Assembly: GCA_002491225.1 (NCBI GenBank) | Contig: DKVN01000089.1 | Coordinates: forward strand, 6,853-20,400 | Source of the DNA: Faecalibacterium sp. UBA7177 | GTDB lineage: Bacteria; Bacillota; Clostridia; Oscillospirales; Ruminococcaceae | Direction of reading: 5' to 3' | DNA length: 13,548 bases | Shown: positions 1-6,331 of the stretch, piece by piece | Layout of the letters: the number at the start of each line of letters is the position of its first letter | Position numbering within the stretch: the first letter of the stretch is position 1 | Made by a program: the position numbers and the translations under genes | Notes under the pieces: generated by a model | Databases searched by the model: none | Told to the model about the DNA's origin: nothing | What the model saw: the letters and a program-made list of their open reading frames with translations, nothing else

Positions 1-15
1 GCGTTTTCGGGCCAT
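1..15 (-). CDS. Start of a minus-strand gene cut by the window edge
   Basis: Only five codons (Met-Ala-Arg-Lys-Arg) lie inside the window, so no product can be named. The call rests on context. An AAAGGAG ribosome site at 26-32 lies 10 nt before the ATG, and a good sigma-A promoter lies about 70 nt further upstream on the same strand. The basic N-terminus fits a cytoplasmic protein, but that is weak evidence. Confidence 0.45.
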
Positions 16-87
16 CGGGCGGGCGCTCCTTTCGGGGTGGGGGGTAGCCGCGGGCTGCCATGGCGGGCAGGGCGGCGGTCTTTTTTA

Positions 88-116
88 ATCATACCATATT
101 CTTGATGTATTGTAAA
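88..116 (-). promoter_or_regulatory. Sigma-A promoter for the gene leaving the left edge
   Basis: Read on the minus strand, TTTACA (116-111) and TATGAT (93-88) are separated by exactly 17 nt. Transcription should start near 81 and run through the AAAGGAG at 26-32. The AT-rich patch stands out in GC-rich surroundings. Confidence 0.6.
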
Positions 117-178
117 AAGGAATGGGATGGCAGGGCTGCCCCGAAGTTCAGGCCGCACAGGTGGCAGGTCATTTGCCT

Positions 179-679
179 TTACGGTGTTTCCGTCTGCGCC
201 GCACCGTCCTCGGGCGGCGGGTCGCGGCGGGGCGGGTGCTGGGCGATGTAGTCGGCCAGCAGGTCGGCCGCGCAGCCCACCAGGGCCGGGCAGGGGCGCT
301 TTTTGTAGTACTCCGGGGTGCGCGCCTCGGGCACCGGGCTGCCCTCCGGCCTGGTCAGGCCCAGCAGCTCCCGGCAGACGATGCTGCCGCCGCCGTTGGC
401 CTGCCGGTACTGCGCGGCCAGCTGCTGCACGATGGGGTAGACGGTCCGCTTGCTGGCGGGGCTGCCGTCCCCGTAGAGCAGGCCCAGCACCAGCACCGCC
501 CCGCCAAAGGCCCCGCAGACCTCCCGCAGACGGCCCACGCCGCCCCCCAGCCCCACCGAGAGCCGCAGCAGCAGCTGCTGGCTGAGGCCGGTCTCCTCGG
601 CAAACGCCCCCGCCACGCTCTGGCTGCAGTTGTAGCCCTGATAAAACAGCGCGGTGGCCTCCTCGCCCTTTTTTCCCAT
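179..679 (-). CDS. C_GCAxxG_C_C family protein (putative redox protein)
   Basis: The product is 166 residues. It matches the small C_GCAxxG_C_C family, whose spaced cysteines suggest a redox or metal-binding role; no reaction is established. Visible family marks are C18 in a GYNCSQSV motif, C55 in REVCGAFGG (the GCAxxG position, embedded in a glycine-rich helix), C102 and the pair C130/C136. A Pro/Glu-rich tail of about 16 residues follows the last conserved helix. The ATG at 679 is chosen because AAAGGAG ends 9 nt before it and homology begins at once. The frame stays open upstream to 925, but that stretch is low-complexity Arg/Pro/Gly with no ribosome site. The gene is divergent from the YtrA-like operon. 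No clear terminator follows it, so transcription may run into the next minus-strand gene. Family assignment is fairly secure; function is not. Confidence 0.85.
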   Translation of the reverse strand: MGKKGEEATALFYQGYNCSQSVAGAFAEETGLSQQLLLRLSVGLGGGVGRLREVCGAFGGAVLVLGLLYGDGSPASKRTVYPIVQQLAAQYRQANGGGSIVCRELLGLTRPEGSPVPEARTPEYYKKRPCPALVGCAADLLADYIAQHPPRRDPPPEDGAAQTETP

Positions 680-935
680 GCAGAATCGCTCCTTTTTGTA
701 TACTTTCGACGTTATATTACAAATCGTTCGCACTTTTCGCCCCAAAGTGCCGTCGGGGCGGCGGGCAGCGGGGACGAAAAGGCCCGGAGGCTGCCGCCGG
801 GGCGGGCAGCGAGGGCGGCGCAAAAGCCGCCGCGAACCGCCACCCGCGGGGCCATCCCCGGCCGCCCTGAGCGCGGCGGCCAGCCCGGCTACTGGTATCA
901 TACCGGATTTTTTGCAAAAAAACAATGCGAGGGGC
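680..935. other. GC-rich divergent intergenic region with hairpins
   Basis: I see no gene here. The part nearest the minus-strand gene (690-740) is AT-rich and presumably holds its promoter, but no convincing -35/-10 pair stands out. The middle is very GC-rich with short hairpins, for example GGCGGC/GCCGCC at 814-831. A small palindrome, GGTAT-C-ATACC at 894-904, followed by GGAT, resembles the larger GGTAT/ATACC repeat at the operon promoter and may be a second regulator site. It is followed by a T6 run but terminates no visible gene. Confidence 0.4.
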
Positions 936-964
936 TTGACAGAGGGCCCCGGCGAGGGTATACT
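936..964 (+). promoter_or_regulatory. Sigma-A promoter of the GntR/ABC operon
   Basis: A consensus TTGACA (936-941) is followed after exactly 17 nt by TATACT (959-964). This is a near-ideal sigma-A promoter, about 45 nt upstream of the regulator's start codon. The -10 box is embedded in inverted repeats, so the promoter is likely repressed rather than weak. Confidence 0.85.
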
Positions 965-987
965 GTAAATACCGGATATACACAGTA
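957..987. promoter_or_regulatory. Probable operator of the YtrA-like repressor
   Basis: Two overlapping inverted repeats cover the -10 box and start site: GGTAT (957-961) with ATACC (969-973), and TACTGT (961-966) with ACAGTA (982-987). GntR/YtrA regulators typically bind such dyads at their own promoters. Binding by the adjacent gene product would block RNA polymerase, giving autorepression relieved by ligand. The position is seen in the sequence; the assignment is inference. Confidence 0.6.
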
Positions 988-1010
988 AGCCCGGTGAAAG
1001 GATGGAACTG

Positions 1011-1391
1011 ATGGAGATCTACATCAGCAACCAGAGCCCAAAACCCATCTACGAGCAGATCACAAGCCAGTTAAAGGAGAAGATCCTGACCGGGGAGCTG
1101 GGCGAGGGGGACGCCCTGCCCAGCATCCGGCTGCTGGCCAAGGAGCTGCACATCAGCGTGATCACCACCAAGCGGGCGTATGAGGACCTGGAGCGGGACG
1201 GCTTTGTGGCCACCGTGCCGGGCAAGGGCACCTTTGTGGCGGCCCAGAACCCGGCCTTCCGCCGGGAGGAGGCGCTGCGCCGGGTGGAGACGCATCTAAC
1301 CGAGGCGGTGGCCGCTGCCCGGCAGGGCGGTGTGACCCGCACCGAGCTGGAGGCCGCGCTGGCCCTCTGCTACGAGGAGGGCGAGGCGTAG
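1011..1391 (+). CDS. GntR-family transcriptional repressor, YtrA subfamily
   Basis: The product is 126 residues, the short form typical of YtrA regulators, which have a winged helix and a small dimerisation tail but no large ligand domain. Residues 10-76 carry the family pattern: KPIYEQI, then LPSIRLLAKELHIS and TTKRAYEDLERDGF forming the helix-turn-helix, then the wing with VPGKGTFV. The ATG at 1011 is preferred over the in-frame ATG at 1002, because GAAAGG (996-1001) is 9 nt from the former and abuts the latter. The gene leads an operon with an ABC ATPase and permease, the standard YtrA arrangement, where the repressor controls its own transporter, often in response to cell-envelope-active compounds. 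The inducer here is unknown. Confidence 0.93.
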   Translation: MEIYISNQSPKPIYEQITSQLKEKILTGELGEGDALPSIRLLAKELHISVITTKRAYEDLERDGFVATVPGKGTFVAAQNPAFRREEALRRVETHLTEAVAAARQGGVTRTELEAALALCYEEGEA

Positions 1392-1435
1392 CGCCGCCGG
1401 GAGGCTCTGCGGATGGATGGCAGGTTGTTCGGCTT

Positions 1436-1461
1436 TCCGGGCCCGCAGCGCGCGGCCCGGA
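1436..1461. other. Hairpin between the regulator and the ABC ATPase gene
   Basis: TCCGGGCC (1436-1443) pairs perfectly with GGCCCGGA (1454-1461) around a 10-nt loop. No T-run follows, so it is not a terminator. It could act as an mRNA processing or stability element between the first two genes of the operon. Confidence 0.4.
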
Positions 1462-1509
1462 TCAGAAAAGGCTTGAAAAAGCCAGACCAGAACAAAGGAG
1501 AAAACAGCC

Positions 1510-2403
1510 ATGAGCAAACAAGAGGCAAACGCCCCGCAGCCCGCCATTGCGGTGCGGGGGCTGCAAAAGCGATACCCGGATTTCACCCTCGGGCCGCTTG
1601 ATTTAACCGTGCCCCGCGGCAGCATCGTGGGGCTGGTGGGCGAGAACGGCGCGGGCAAGACCACCACCCTGAAAGCGATCCTCGGGGCGGTGCGCGCCGA
1701 CGCGGGCAGCATCCGGCTGCTGGGCAGCGACAGCGCCGACAAGGCGGTGCGGGCCAAAATCGGGGTGGTGTTTGAGGACGCCTTTTTCTACGAGACCTGC
1801 ACCCCCGCCGAGGTGGGGCGCTCGCTCGGGCGCATCCAGCCCGGCTGGGACGGGGATGAGTACGCCCGGCTGCTGCGCGGGTTTGAGCTGCCCGAGAAAA
1901 AGCTGATCAAGGACATGAGCCGCGGGATGCGGATGAAGTTTCGGCTGGCGGCGGCGCTGGCCCACCGGCCGGAGCTGCTGATCCTGGACGAGGCCACAAG
2001 CGGCCTTGACCCGGTGGTGCGCGGGGAGCTGCTGGACCTGCTGCAGACCTATGTGCTGGACGAAAATCACAGCGTGCTGCTCTCGAGCCACATCACCGGG
2101 GATCTGGAAAAGATCGCGGACGAGATCGCCTACATCCACAAGGGGACGCTGCTGTTCCAGCAGAACAAGGACGCGCTGCTCGAGAGCTACGGCATCCTGC
2201 GCTGCGGCGCGGCCGGGATGGAGGCGCTGCCGCCCGAGCTGCTGATCTGGCGGCGCAGCGGGGCGTTTGGCAGCGAGGCACTGGTGCTCCAGCCCGAGCA
2301 GGTGCGTCGGCTGCTGCCCGACGCGGTAATCGACCGGGCCAGCATCGACGAGATTATGCAGTTTTACACCGCGCGGGACAAGACGGGAGGGGCGGCGCAA
2401 TGA
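1510..2403 (+). CDS. ABC transporter ATP-binding protein (YtrB/BcrA-like)
   Basis: This 297-residue ATPase powers an ABC-2 type transporter at the inner face of the membrane. Walker A is GENGAGKT (44-51), the signature position reads MSRGM (136-140), Walker B with its glutamate is LLILDE (156-161), followed by the D-loop SGLDP and the switch histidine at 194 in SSHITGD. The Q-loop position reads VFED near 87-90, without the usual glutamine, and the signature departs from LSGGQ; as I recall, both are common in this drug-exporter-like subfamily. About 90 residues after the core form a C-terminal extension. AAAGGAG at 1494-1500 lies 9 nt from the ATG. The last codons overlap the permease start by 4 nt (ATGA), so the two are probably translationally coupled. 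Substrate is unknown; peptide-antibiotic or envelope-stress export fits the YtrA context. Confidence 0.93.
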   Translation: MSKQEANAPQPAIAVRGLQKRYPDFTLGPLDLTVPRGSIVGLVGENGAGKTTTLKAILGAVRADAGSIRLLGSDSADKAVRAKIGVVFEDAFFYETCTPAEVGRSLGRIQPGWDGDEYARLLRGFELPEKKLIKDMSRGMRMKFRLAAALAHRPELLILDEATSGLDPVVRGELLDLLQTYVLDENHSVLLSSHITGDLEKIADEIAYIHKGTLLFQQNKDALLESYGILRCGAAGMEALPPELLIWRRSGAFGSEALVLQPEQVRRLLPDAVIDRASIDEIMQFYTARDKTGGAAQ

Positions 2404-3035
2404 CCGGATTGCTTTATAAAGACCTTTATATCCTCTGGCACGCCTACAAAAAGAACCTGCTTTTAGTGGCGGTGCTCTACGGCGCGATGGCGGTGGCGCT
2501 GGAGATGAGCTTTATGCTCTTTATGCTCTGCTGGGTGATGGGCTTTTACGTCATCGGCAGTATCAGCATCGACAACGCTTCCAAATGGGACCTGTACGCC
2601 GCCTGCCTGCCGGTGAGCCGCGGGCAGATCGTGGGGGCCAAGTTCCTCTTAACGGCGCTGGCCCTCGCCGCCGGGTGCGTCTACGGCGTCTTGATCAGCC
2701 TGCTGCTGCAGCTCATCAACGGCACCCCGCTGCTTGAAAGCCTCGCCTCGATCGGGGTGGTGGCGATGATCTGCCTCGCCTACTTTGGCATCACGCTGGT
2801 GCTCTCCTACCAGTTTGGGGTGGAAAAGGCCCGCACCACCATGCTGCTGCTGATGGCGGGGCTGGCCGCGGCGTTCATGTTCGCCCTCAAGGCCGACCTG
2901 CTGGGCCCCAACGTCCTTGTGTTGTCCGAGGCGAATTTGCCCGCGCTCATGCTGGGGCTGGCGGTGATCTCCGTGGGCATCTATCTTGCCTGCTGGGGTA
3001 TCTCGACCGCCCTGTATGCCAAAAAGGAGTTCTAA
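2400..3035 (+). CDS. ABC-2 type transporter permease
   Basis: The 211-residue product is an integral membrane protein that should dimerise or pair with the preceding ATPase. A short cytoplasmic N-terminus (LLYKDLYILWHAYKKN) is typical of ABC-2 permeases. It is followed by about six hydrophobic segments, roughly at residues 19-35, 38-57, 80-105, 115-135, 145-162 and 181-203. A KKEF tail closes the protein. It begins inside the stop of the ATPase gene (ATGA overlap). The ribosome site for the next gene (AAAAAGGAG) is formed by its last codons, so the whole cluster is one transcript. The closest type I recognise is the two-component permease family seen with YtrA/BcrA modules. The transported molecule cannot be read from the sequence. 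Confidence 0.88.
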   Translation: MTGLLYKDLYILWHAYKKNLLLVAVLYGAMAVALEMSFMLFMLCWVMGFYVIGSISIDNASKWDLYAACLPVSRGQIVGAKFLLTALALAAGCVYGVLISLLLQLINGTPLLESLASIGVVAMICLAYFGITLVLSYQFGVEKARTTMLLLMAGLAAAFMFALKADLLGPNVLVLSEANLPALMLGLAVISVGIYLACWGISTALYAKKEF

Positions 3036-3038
3036 GCC

Positions 3039-3260
3039 ATGAAAAATACCCGGCAATGCCCCAAGTGCGGCGGGCGGGAGATCTTGCGCATCCCGGATCA
3101 CCCCATGCGGCACGCCAGCGGCAACAACATTTATACTTCGAGCCTGACCCTGGCAAAGAAGATCCCGGTGATCCGGTACGTCTGCGCCGGGTGCGGCTAC
3201 ACCGAAAACTGGGTGGAGGCCCCCAGCCAGCTGAACGAGCTGCGGCGGGCTTTTGGGTAA
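3039..3260 (+). CDS. Small double-CxxC zinc-ribbon protein
   Basis: This 73-residue protein has CPKC at 7-10 and CAGC at 49-52, an arrangement that would bind one zinc ion as a ribbon. Between them lies a basic, Ser/Thr-containing stretch; there is no signal peptide or membrane segment. AAAAAGGAG at 3021-3029 lies 9 nt before the ATG and inside the permease gene, and only 3 nt separate the permease stop from this start, so it is the fourth gene of the operon. Similar small ribbons occur widely in Clostridia without a known function. Possible roles are nucleic-acid binding or a subunit that modulates the transporter, but nothing in the sequence decides this. A strong terminator follows about 50 nt downstream. 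Confidence 0.8.
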   Translation: MKNTRQCPKCGGREILRIPDHPMRHASGNNIYTSSLTLAKKIPVIRYVCAGCGYTENWVEAPSQLNELRRAFG

Positions 3261-3313
3261 GGGCTGCTTTGCGGCGGTGCCGGCGGTTCCCCTGCCCTTC
3301 CCTGCACAAAACG

Positions 3314-3349
3314 CGCGGGCGTCCCCTTTTGCGGGATGCCCGCGTTTTT
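3314..3349 (+). terminator. Rho-independent terminator of the GntR/ABC operon
   Basis: A 12-bp stem (3314-3325 with 3333-3344, one G-U pair) and a 7-nt loop are followed directly by T5. It ends the four-gene operon and insulates the heat-shock promoter downstream. Just after it TTGGTTCG occurs three times, at 3348, 3362 and 3374. Confidence 0.9.
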
Positions 3350-3418
3350 GGTTCGCGTTTTTTGGTTCGTTGTTTGGTTCGTTTTGGGCACAAAATTTTG
3401 AACTTTTTGTAAAGCCTC

Positions 3419-3447
3419 TTGCCATTTGGCGCAAAATGGTGTAGGAT
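3419..3447 (+). promoter_or_regulatory. Sigma-A promoter of htpG
   Basis: TTGCCA (3419-3424) and TAGGAT (3442-3447) are separated by 17 nt. The predicted start site near 3454 falls at the left arm of the CIRCE element. That is the classic geometry for HrcA repression of a vegetative promoter. Confidence 0.75.
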
Positions 3448-3450
3448 AAA

Positions 3451-3477
3451 TTAGCACTTAGATGTTTTGAGTGCTAA
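3451..3477. promoter_or_regulatory. CIRCE element (HrcA operator) before htpG
   Basis: TTAGCACTT (3451-3459), a 9-nt spacer, then GAGTGCTAA (3469-3477). This matches the CIRCE consensus (TTAGCACTC-N9-GAGTGCTAA) at 17 of 18 arm positions. HrcA bound here would block transcription until heat or misfolded protein titrates GroEL away from HrcA. It predicts an hrcA gene elsewhere in the genome. Confidence 0.95.
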
Positions 3478-3551
3478 CCCAATAAAAATTCCGCACCCGC
3501 CCCGCGCAGGTACGGCCGATTTTGAAAAATCAAAAAGAGGAGCGTATCACC

Positions 3552-5489
3552 ATGGCAATGAAACAGTTCAAGGCCGAGAGCAAAAAGCTGCTGGATCTGA
3601 TGATCAACTCGATCTACACCAACAAGGAGATCTTTCTGCGCGAGCTGATCAGCAACGCCAGCGACGCCATCGACAAGCTGTACTTCCGCAGCCTGACCGA
3701 CAGCGCGGTGAAGCTGACGAAAGACGATTTCAAGATCGAGCTGGCCACCGACAAGGCCAGCCGCACCCTGACCATCCAGGACAACGGCATCGGCATGACC
3801 AGGGAGGAGCTGGAAAAGAACCTCGGCACCATCGCCCGCAGCGGCAGCCTCGATTTTAAGGCCGAGAACCAGGCCGAGGGCATCGACATCATCGGGCAGT
3901 TCGGCGTGGGCTTTTATTCGGCCTTTATGGTGGCCGCGCGGGTGACCGTGGTGAGCCGCGCCTTTGGCGAGGAGGAGGCCTGGCAGTGGGAGAGCCGCGG
4001 GGCCGAGGGCTACACCATCACCCCGGCCGAGCGGGCCGAGGCTGGCACTACCGTGACCCTGGTGCTGAAAGAGGACGTGGCCGGCAAAGACGGCGCCGAG
4101 GGCGAAAACTACAGCCAGTACCTCGAGGAGTACACCCTGGCCGACATTGTCAAAAAGTACAGCGACTATGTGCGCTACCCCATCCGGATGGAGCGGACGA
4201 AATCCCGCCAGAAGCCCAAGCCCGAAGACGCGGGGGACGACTACACCCCCGAGTACGAGAGCTACACCGAGGTGGAGACGGTCAACAGCATGGTGCCGCT
4301 CTGGCGGCGGGACAAAAAGGACGTGACCGCCGAGGAGTACAACGAGTTCTACAAGCAGAAGTTTATGGATTACACCGACCCCGCGCGGGTGATCACCGCC
4401 CGCACCGAGGGCACCGCCACCTACAACGCGCTGCTGTTTATCCCGGGGCGCGCGCCGTATGATTACTACACCCGCGAGTACGAAAAGGGCCTGCAGCTGT
4501 ACGCCTCGGGCGTGCTGATCATGGACAGGTGCGCGGATCTGCTGCCCGACCATTTCAGCTTTGTCAAGGGCATTGTGGACAGCCAGGACCTCAGCCTCAA
4601 CATCAGCCGCGAGATGCTGCAGAAGGACAGCCAGCTGCGCCTGATCCGCACAAGCCTCGAAAAGAAGATCAAGAGCGAGCTTTCCGCCATGAAGAACAAC
4701 GAGCGGGAGAAGTACGAGGAGTTCTGGGGCCACTTTGGCCGCCAGCTGAAATTTGGCTGCTACGAGGGCTACGGCGTGAACAGCGACCTGCTCAAGGACC
4801 TGCTGCTCTTTTACAGCGCCAAAGAGAAAAAGCTGGTCACGCTGGAGGAGTACGTGGCCGCGATGCCCGAGGAGCAGAAGTTCATCTACTACGCCAGCGG
4901 CGACTCGGCCGACCGGCTGGCAAAGCTGCCCGCCGCCGAGCTGGTGCTGGACAAGGGCTATGACCTCTTGCTGCTGACCGAGGACGTGGACGAGTTCTGC
5001 CTGCAGATCCTGCGCAAGTACGGCGAAAAGGACAAGGAGAAGGAGTTCAAGAACGTGAGCAGCGGCGAGCTCGGCCTCGAGAGCGAGGAGGAGAAGAAGG
5101 CCGCCGAGGCCGAGAGCGAGGCCGCGAAGCCCCTGTTTGAGGCGATGCAGAAGGCGCTGGAGGGCAAGGTGAAGGCGGTGCGGCTCTCGACCCGGCTCAA
5201 GAGCCACCCGGTCTGCCTGTCGAGCGAGGGGCCGCTCTCGATCGAGATGGAAAAGGTGCTGAGCGCGATGCCGAACCCCGACGGCCCGGCCCCCAGGAGC
5301 GAGAAGGTGCTGGAACTGAACGGCAGCCACCCGGTGTTCGAGGTGCTGAAGGCCGCCCAGGAGGCGGGCGACACCGAAAAGCTGAACAAGTACTCCGCCC
5401 TGCTCTACGACCAGGCGCTGCTGATCGAGGGCCTGCCCATCGAGGACCCGGTCGCCTACGCCCAGGCGGTGTGCGAGCTGATGAAGTGA
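3552..5489 (+). CDS. htpG: Molecular chaperone HtpG (bacterial Hsp90)
   Basis: The 645-residue protein is close to the usual 620-650 of HtpG. It is a cytosolic, dimeric, ATP-driven chaperone that remodels client proteins. The N-terminal GHKL ATPase domain is intact: FLRELISNASDAIDKL with N35, DNGIGMT at 77-83, GTIARSGS near 92-99, and QFGVGFYSAF at 116-125. The middle domain includes the region around PYDYYTREYEKGLQLYASGVLIMD and the SQDLSLNISREMLQ helix. A charged Glu/Lys/Ala-rich linker precedes the C-terminal dimerisation domain. As in other bacterial members there is no MEEVD tail. The ATG at 3552 is chosen because GAGGAG at 3537-3542 is 9 nt away; the frame opens at 3522 but without a ribosome site. 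The gene stands alone behind a CIRCE-controlled promoter. GC-rich hairpins without T-runs follow it (5492-5519 and 5555-5578). Confidence 0.98.
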   Translation: MAMKQFKAESKKLLDLMINSIYTNKEIFLRELISNASDAIDKLYFRSLTDSAVKLTKDDFKIELATDKASRTLTIQDNGIGMTREELEKNLGTIARSGSLDFKAENQAEGIDIIGQFGVGFYSAFMVAARVTVVSRAFGEEEAWQWESRGAEGYTITPAERAEAGTTVTLVLKEDVAGKDGAEGENYSQYLEEYTLADIVKKYSDYVRYPIRMERTKSRQKPKPEDAGDDYTPEYESYTEVETVNSMVPLWRRDKKDVTAEEYNEFYKQKFMDYTDPARVITARTEGTATYNALLFIPGRAPYDYYTREYEKGLQLYASGVLIMDRCADLLPDHFSFVKGIVDSQDLSLNISREMLQKDSQLRLIRTSLEKKIKSELSAMKNNEREKYEEFWGHFGRQLKFGCYEGYGVNSDLLKDLLLFYSAKEKKLVTLEEYVAAMPEEQKFIYYASGDSADRLAKLPAAELVLDKGYDLLLLTEDVDEFCLQILRKYGEKDKEKEFKNVSSGELGLESEEEKKAAEAESEAAKPLFEAMQKALEGKVKAVRLSTRLKSHPVCLSSEGPLSIEMEKVLSAMPNPDGPAPRSEKVLELNGSHPVFEVLKAAQEAGDTEKLNKYSALLYDQALLIEGLPIEDPVAYAQAVCELMK

Positions 5490-5627
5490 GCGCCGCCCTC
5501 CCCCACCGCTCCGGGCGGCAAGGGGAGGATGCAAGGCCGCTCTGCGCCGCGCGGGCCGGGGGCGTCCCCCGCCCCGGCGTTGGGCTGCAAAGGCGGAAAG
5601 CTGCACGGCAAACGAGGGGGGTACCCG

Positions 5628-6221
5628 ATGACACAGTTTACCCAAAAAGCGCTGCTGGACACCTTTACCGGGATGCTGCAGCGGATGCCCTTTGAGAAAA
5701 TCACGGTGTCGGCCCTTGTGGCGGGGTGCGGCGTCAGCCCCGACACCTTTTACTACCACTTCCACGACATCTACGATCTGCTCGAGCACTGGCTGCTGCG
5801 GATCAAGGAGCGGTATGTGCTGGAGCCGCTGCGGGCGGGCGCTGACTGGCGGGAGATGCTGCGGGCGCTGCTGCGGACCATGCGGCAGAACCAGGCGGTG
5901 GTCTACCACCTGTTCAACTCCACCTCCCGCGAGTGGATCGAGCGGTACTGCTTTGAGGCCTCGGGGGATACCTTTTACGAGCTGATCCGCCAGGCGGTGG
6001 GCGACGCTTTGCCCGAGGAGGAGATGCGGGCGCTGGCCCAGTACACCGGCTGCGCCTTTTTGGGGCTGATGCTGCGGTTCCTCTGGCGGCAGATGGAGGT
6101 CGACCTGGACGCCTCGGTGGAGCGGTTCGGGGTCATCTTCGAGAGCAACCTGCGCCAGGCCATCCGGGCCGCGCAGGGGGCCGGGGACGGGCCGGGCGGG
6201 CCGGGCCGCAGCGCGCCCTGA
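5628..6221 (+). CDS. TetR/AcrR-family regulator (DhaS-like)
   Basis: The 197-residue product has a TetR helix-turn-helix at about residues 7-50: KALLDTFTGMLQ, then FEKITVSALVAGCGVSPDTFYYHFHDIYDLL. The C-terminal region (55-180) is all-helical, rich in aromatic residues and arginine, and resembles that of DhaS-like regulators. The ligand is unknown. The ATG at 5628 follows GAGGGGGG (5614-5621) by 6 nt; the frame is open further upstream but codes for low-complexity sequence. The last 20 residues (Gly/Pro/Ala/Asp-rich) look unstructured. The gene lies 138 nt after htpG with only hairpins between, so read-through from htpG is possible. No operator palindrome or partner gene is visible on this strand, so its target probably lies elsewhere. 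A strong terminator follows 24 nt after the stop. Confidence 0.85.
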   Translation: MTQFTQKALLDTFTGMLQRMPFEKITVSALVAGCGVSPDTFYYHFHDIYDLLEHWLLRIKERYVLEPLRAGADWREMLRALLRTMRQNQAVVYHLFNSTSREWIERYCFEASGDTFYELIRQAVGDALPEEEMRALAQYTGCAFLGLMLRFLWRQMEVDLDASVERFGVIFESNLRQAIRAAQGAGDGPGGPGRSAP

Positions 6222-6245
6222 CCGGCGGGATGAGCGAGACACAGC

Positions 6246-6291
6246 GCAAGGCCCCCGGCCAGCCCAGATCGGGCTGGCCGGGGGCCTGTTT
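6246..6291 (+). terminator. Terminator repeat, copy 1
   Basis: A perfect 16-bp stem (6250-6265 with 6271-6286), a 5-nt loop and a TGTTTTG tail end the tetR transcript. The stem also reads in reverse and could serve the convergent lipoprotein gene. The whole 46-nt unit recurs, inverted, at 9395-9440 with only three loop bases different, so it is a repeat as well as a terminator. Confidence 0.9.
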
Positions 6292-6331
6292 TGTCTGGCA
6301 AAAAGGGGGCAGCCGTGCGGTCCCGGGCGTG

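Noticed and set aside
122..988. Plus-strand frames opposite the C_GCAxxG gene
   Set aside because: They are Arg/Pro/Ala/Gly-rich with no family resemblance, and the minus-strand frame carries the conserved cysteines and a good ribosome site.
3348..3381. Three TTGGTTCG copies considered as a CRISPR-like array
   Set aside because: Units are 8 nt with 4-6 nt between them, far too short; they are part of a T-rich tract after the terminator.
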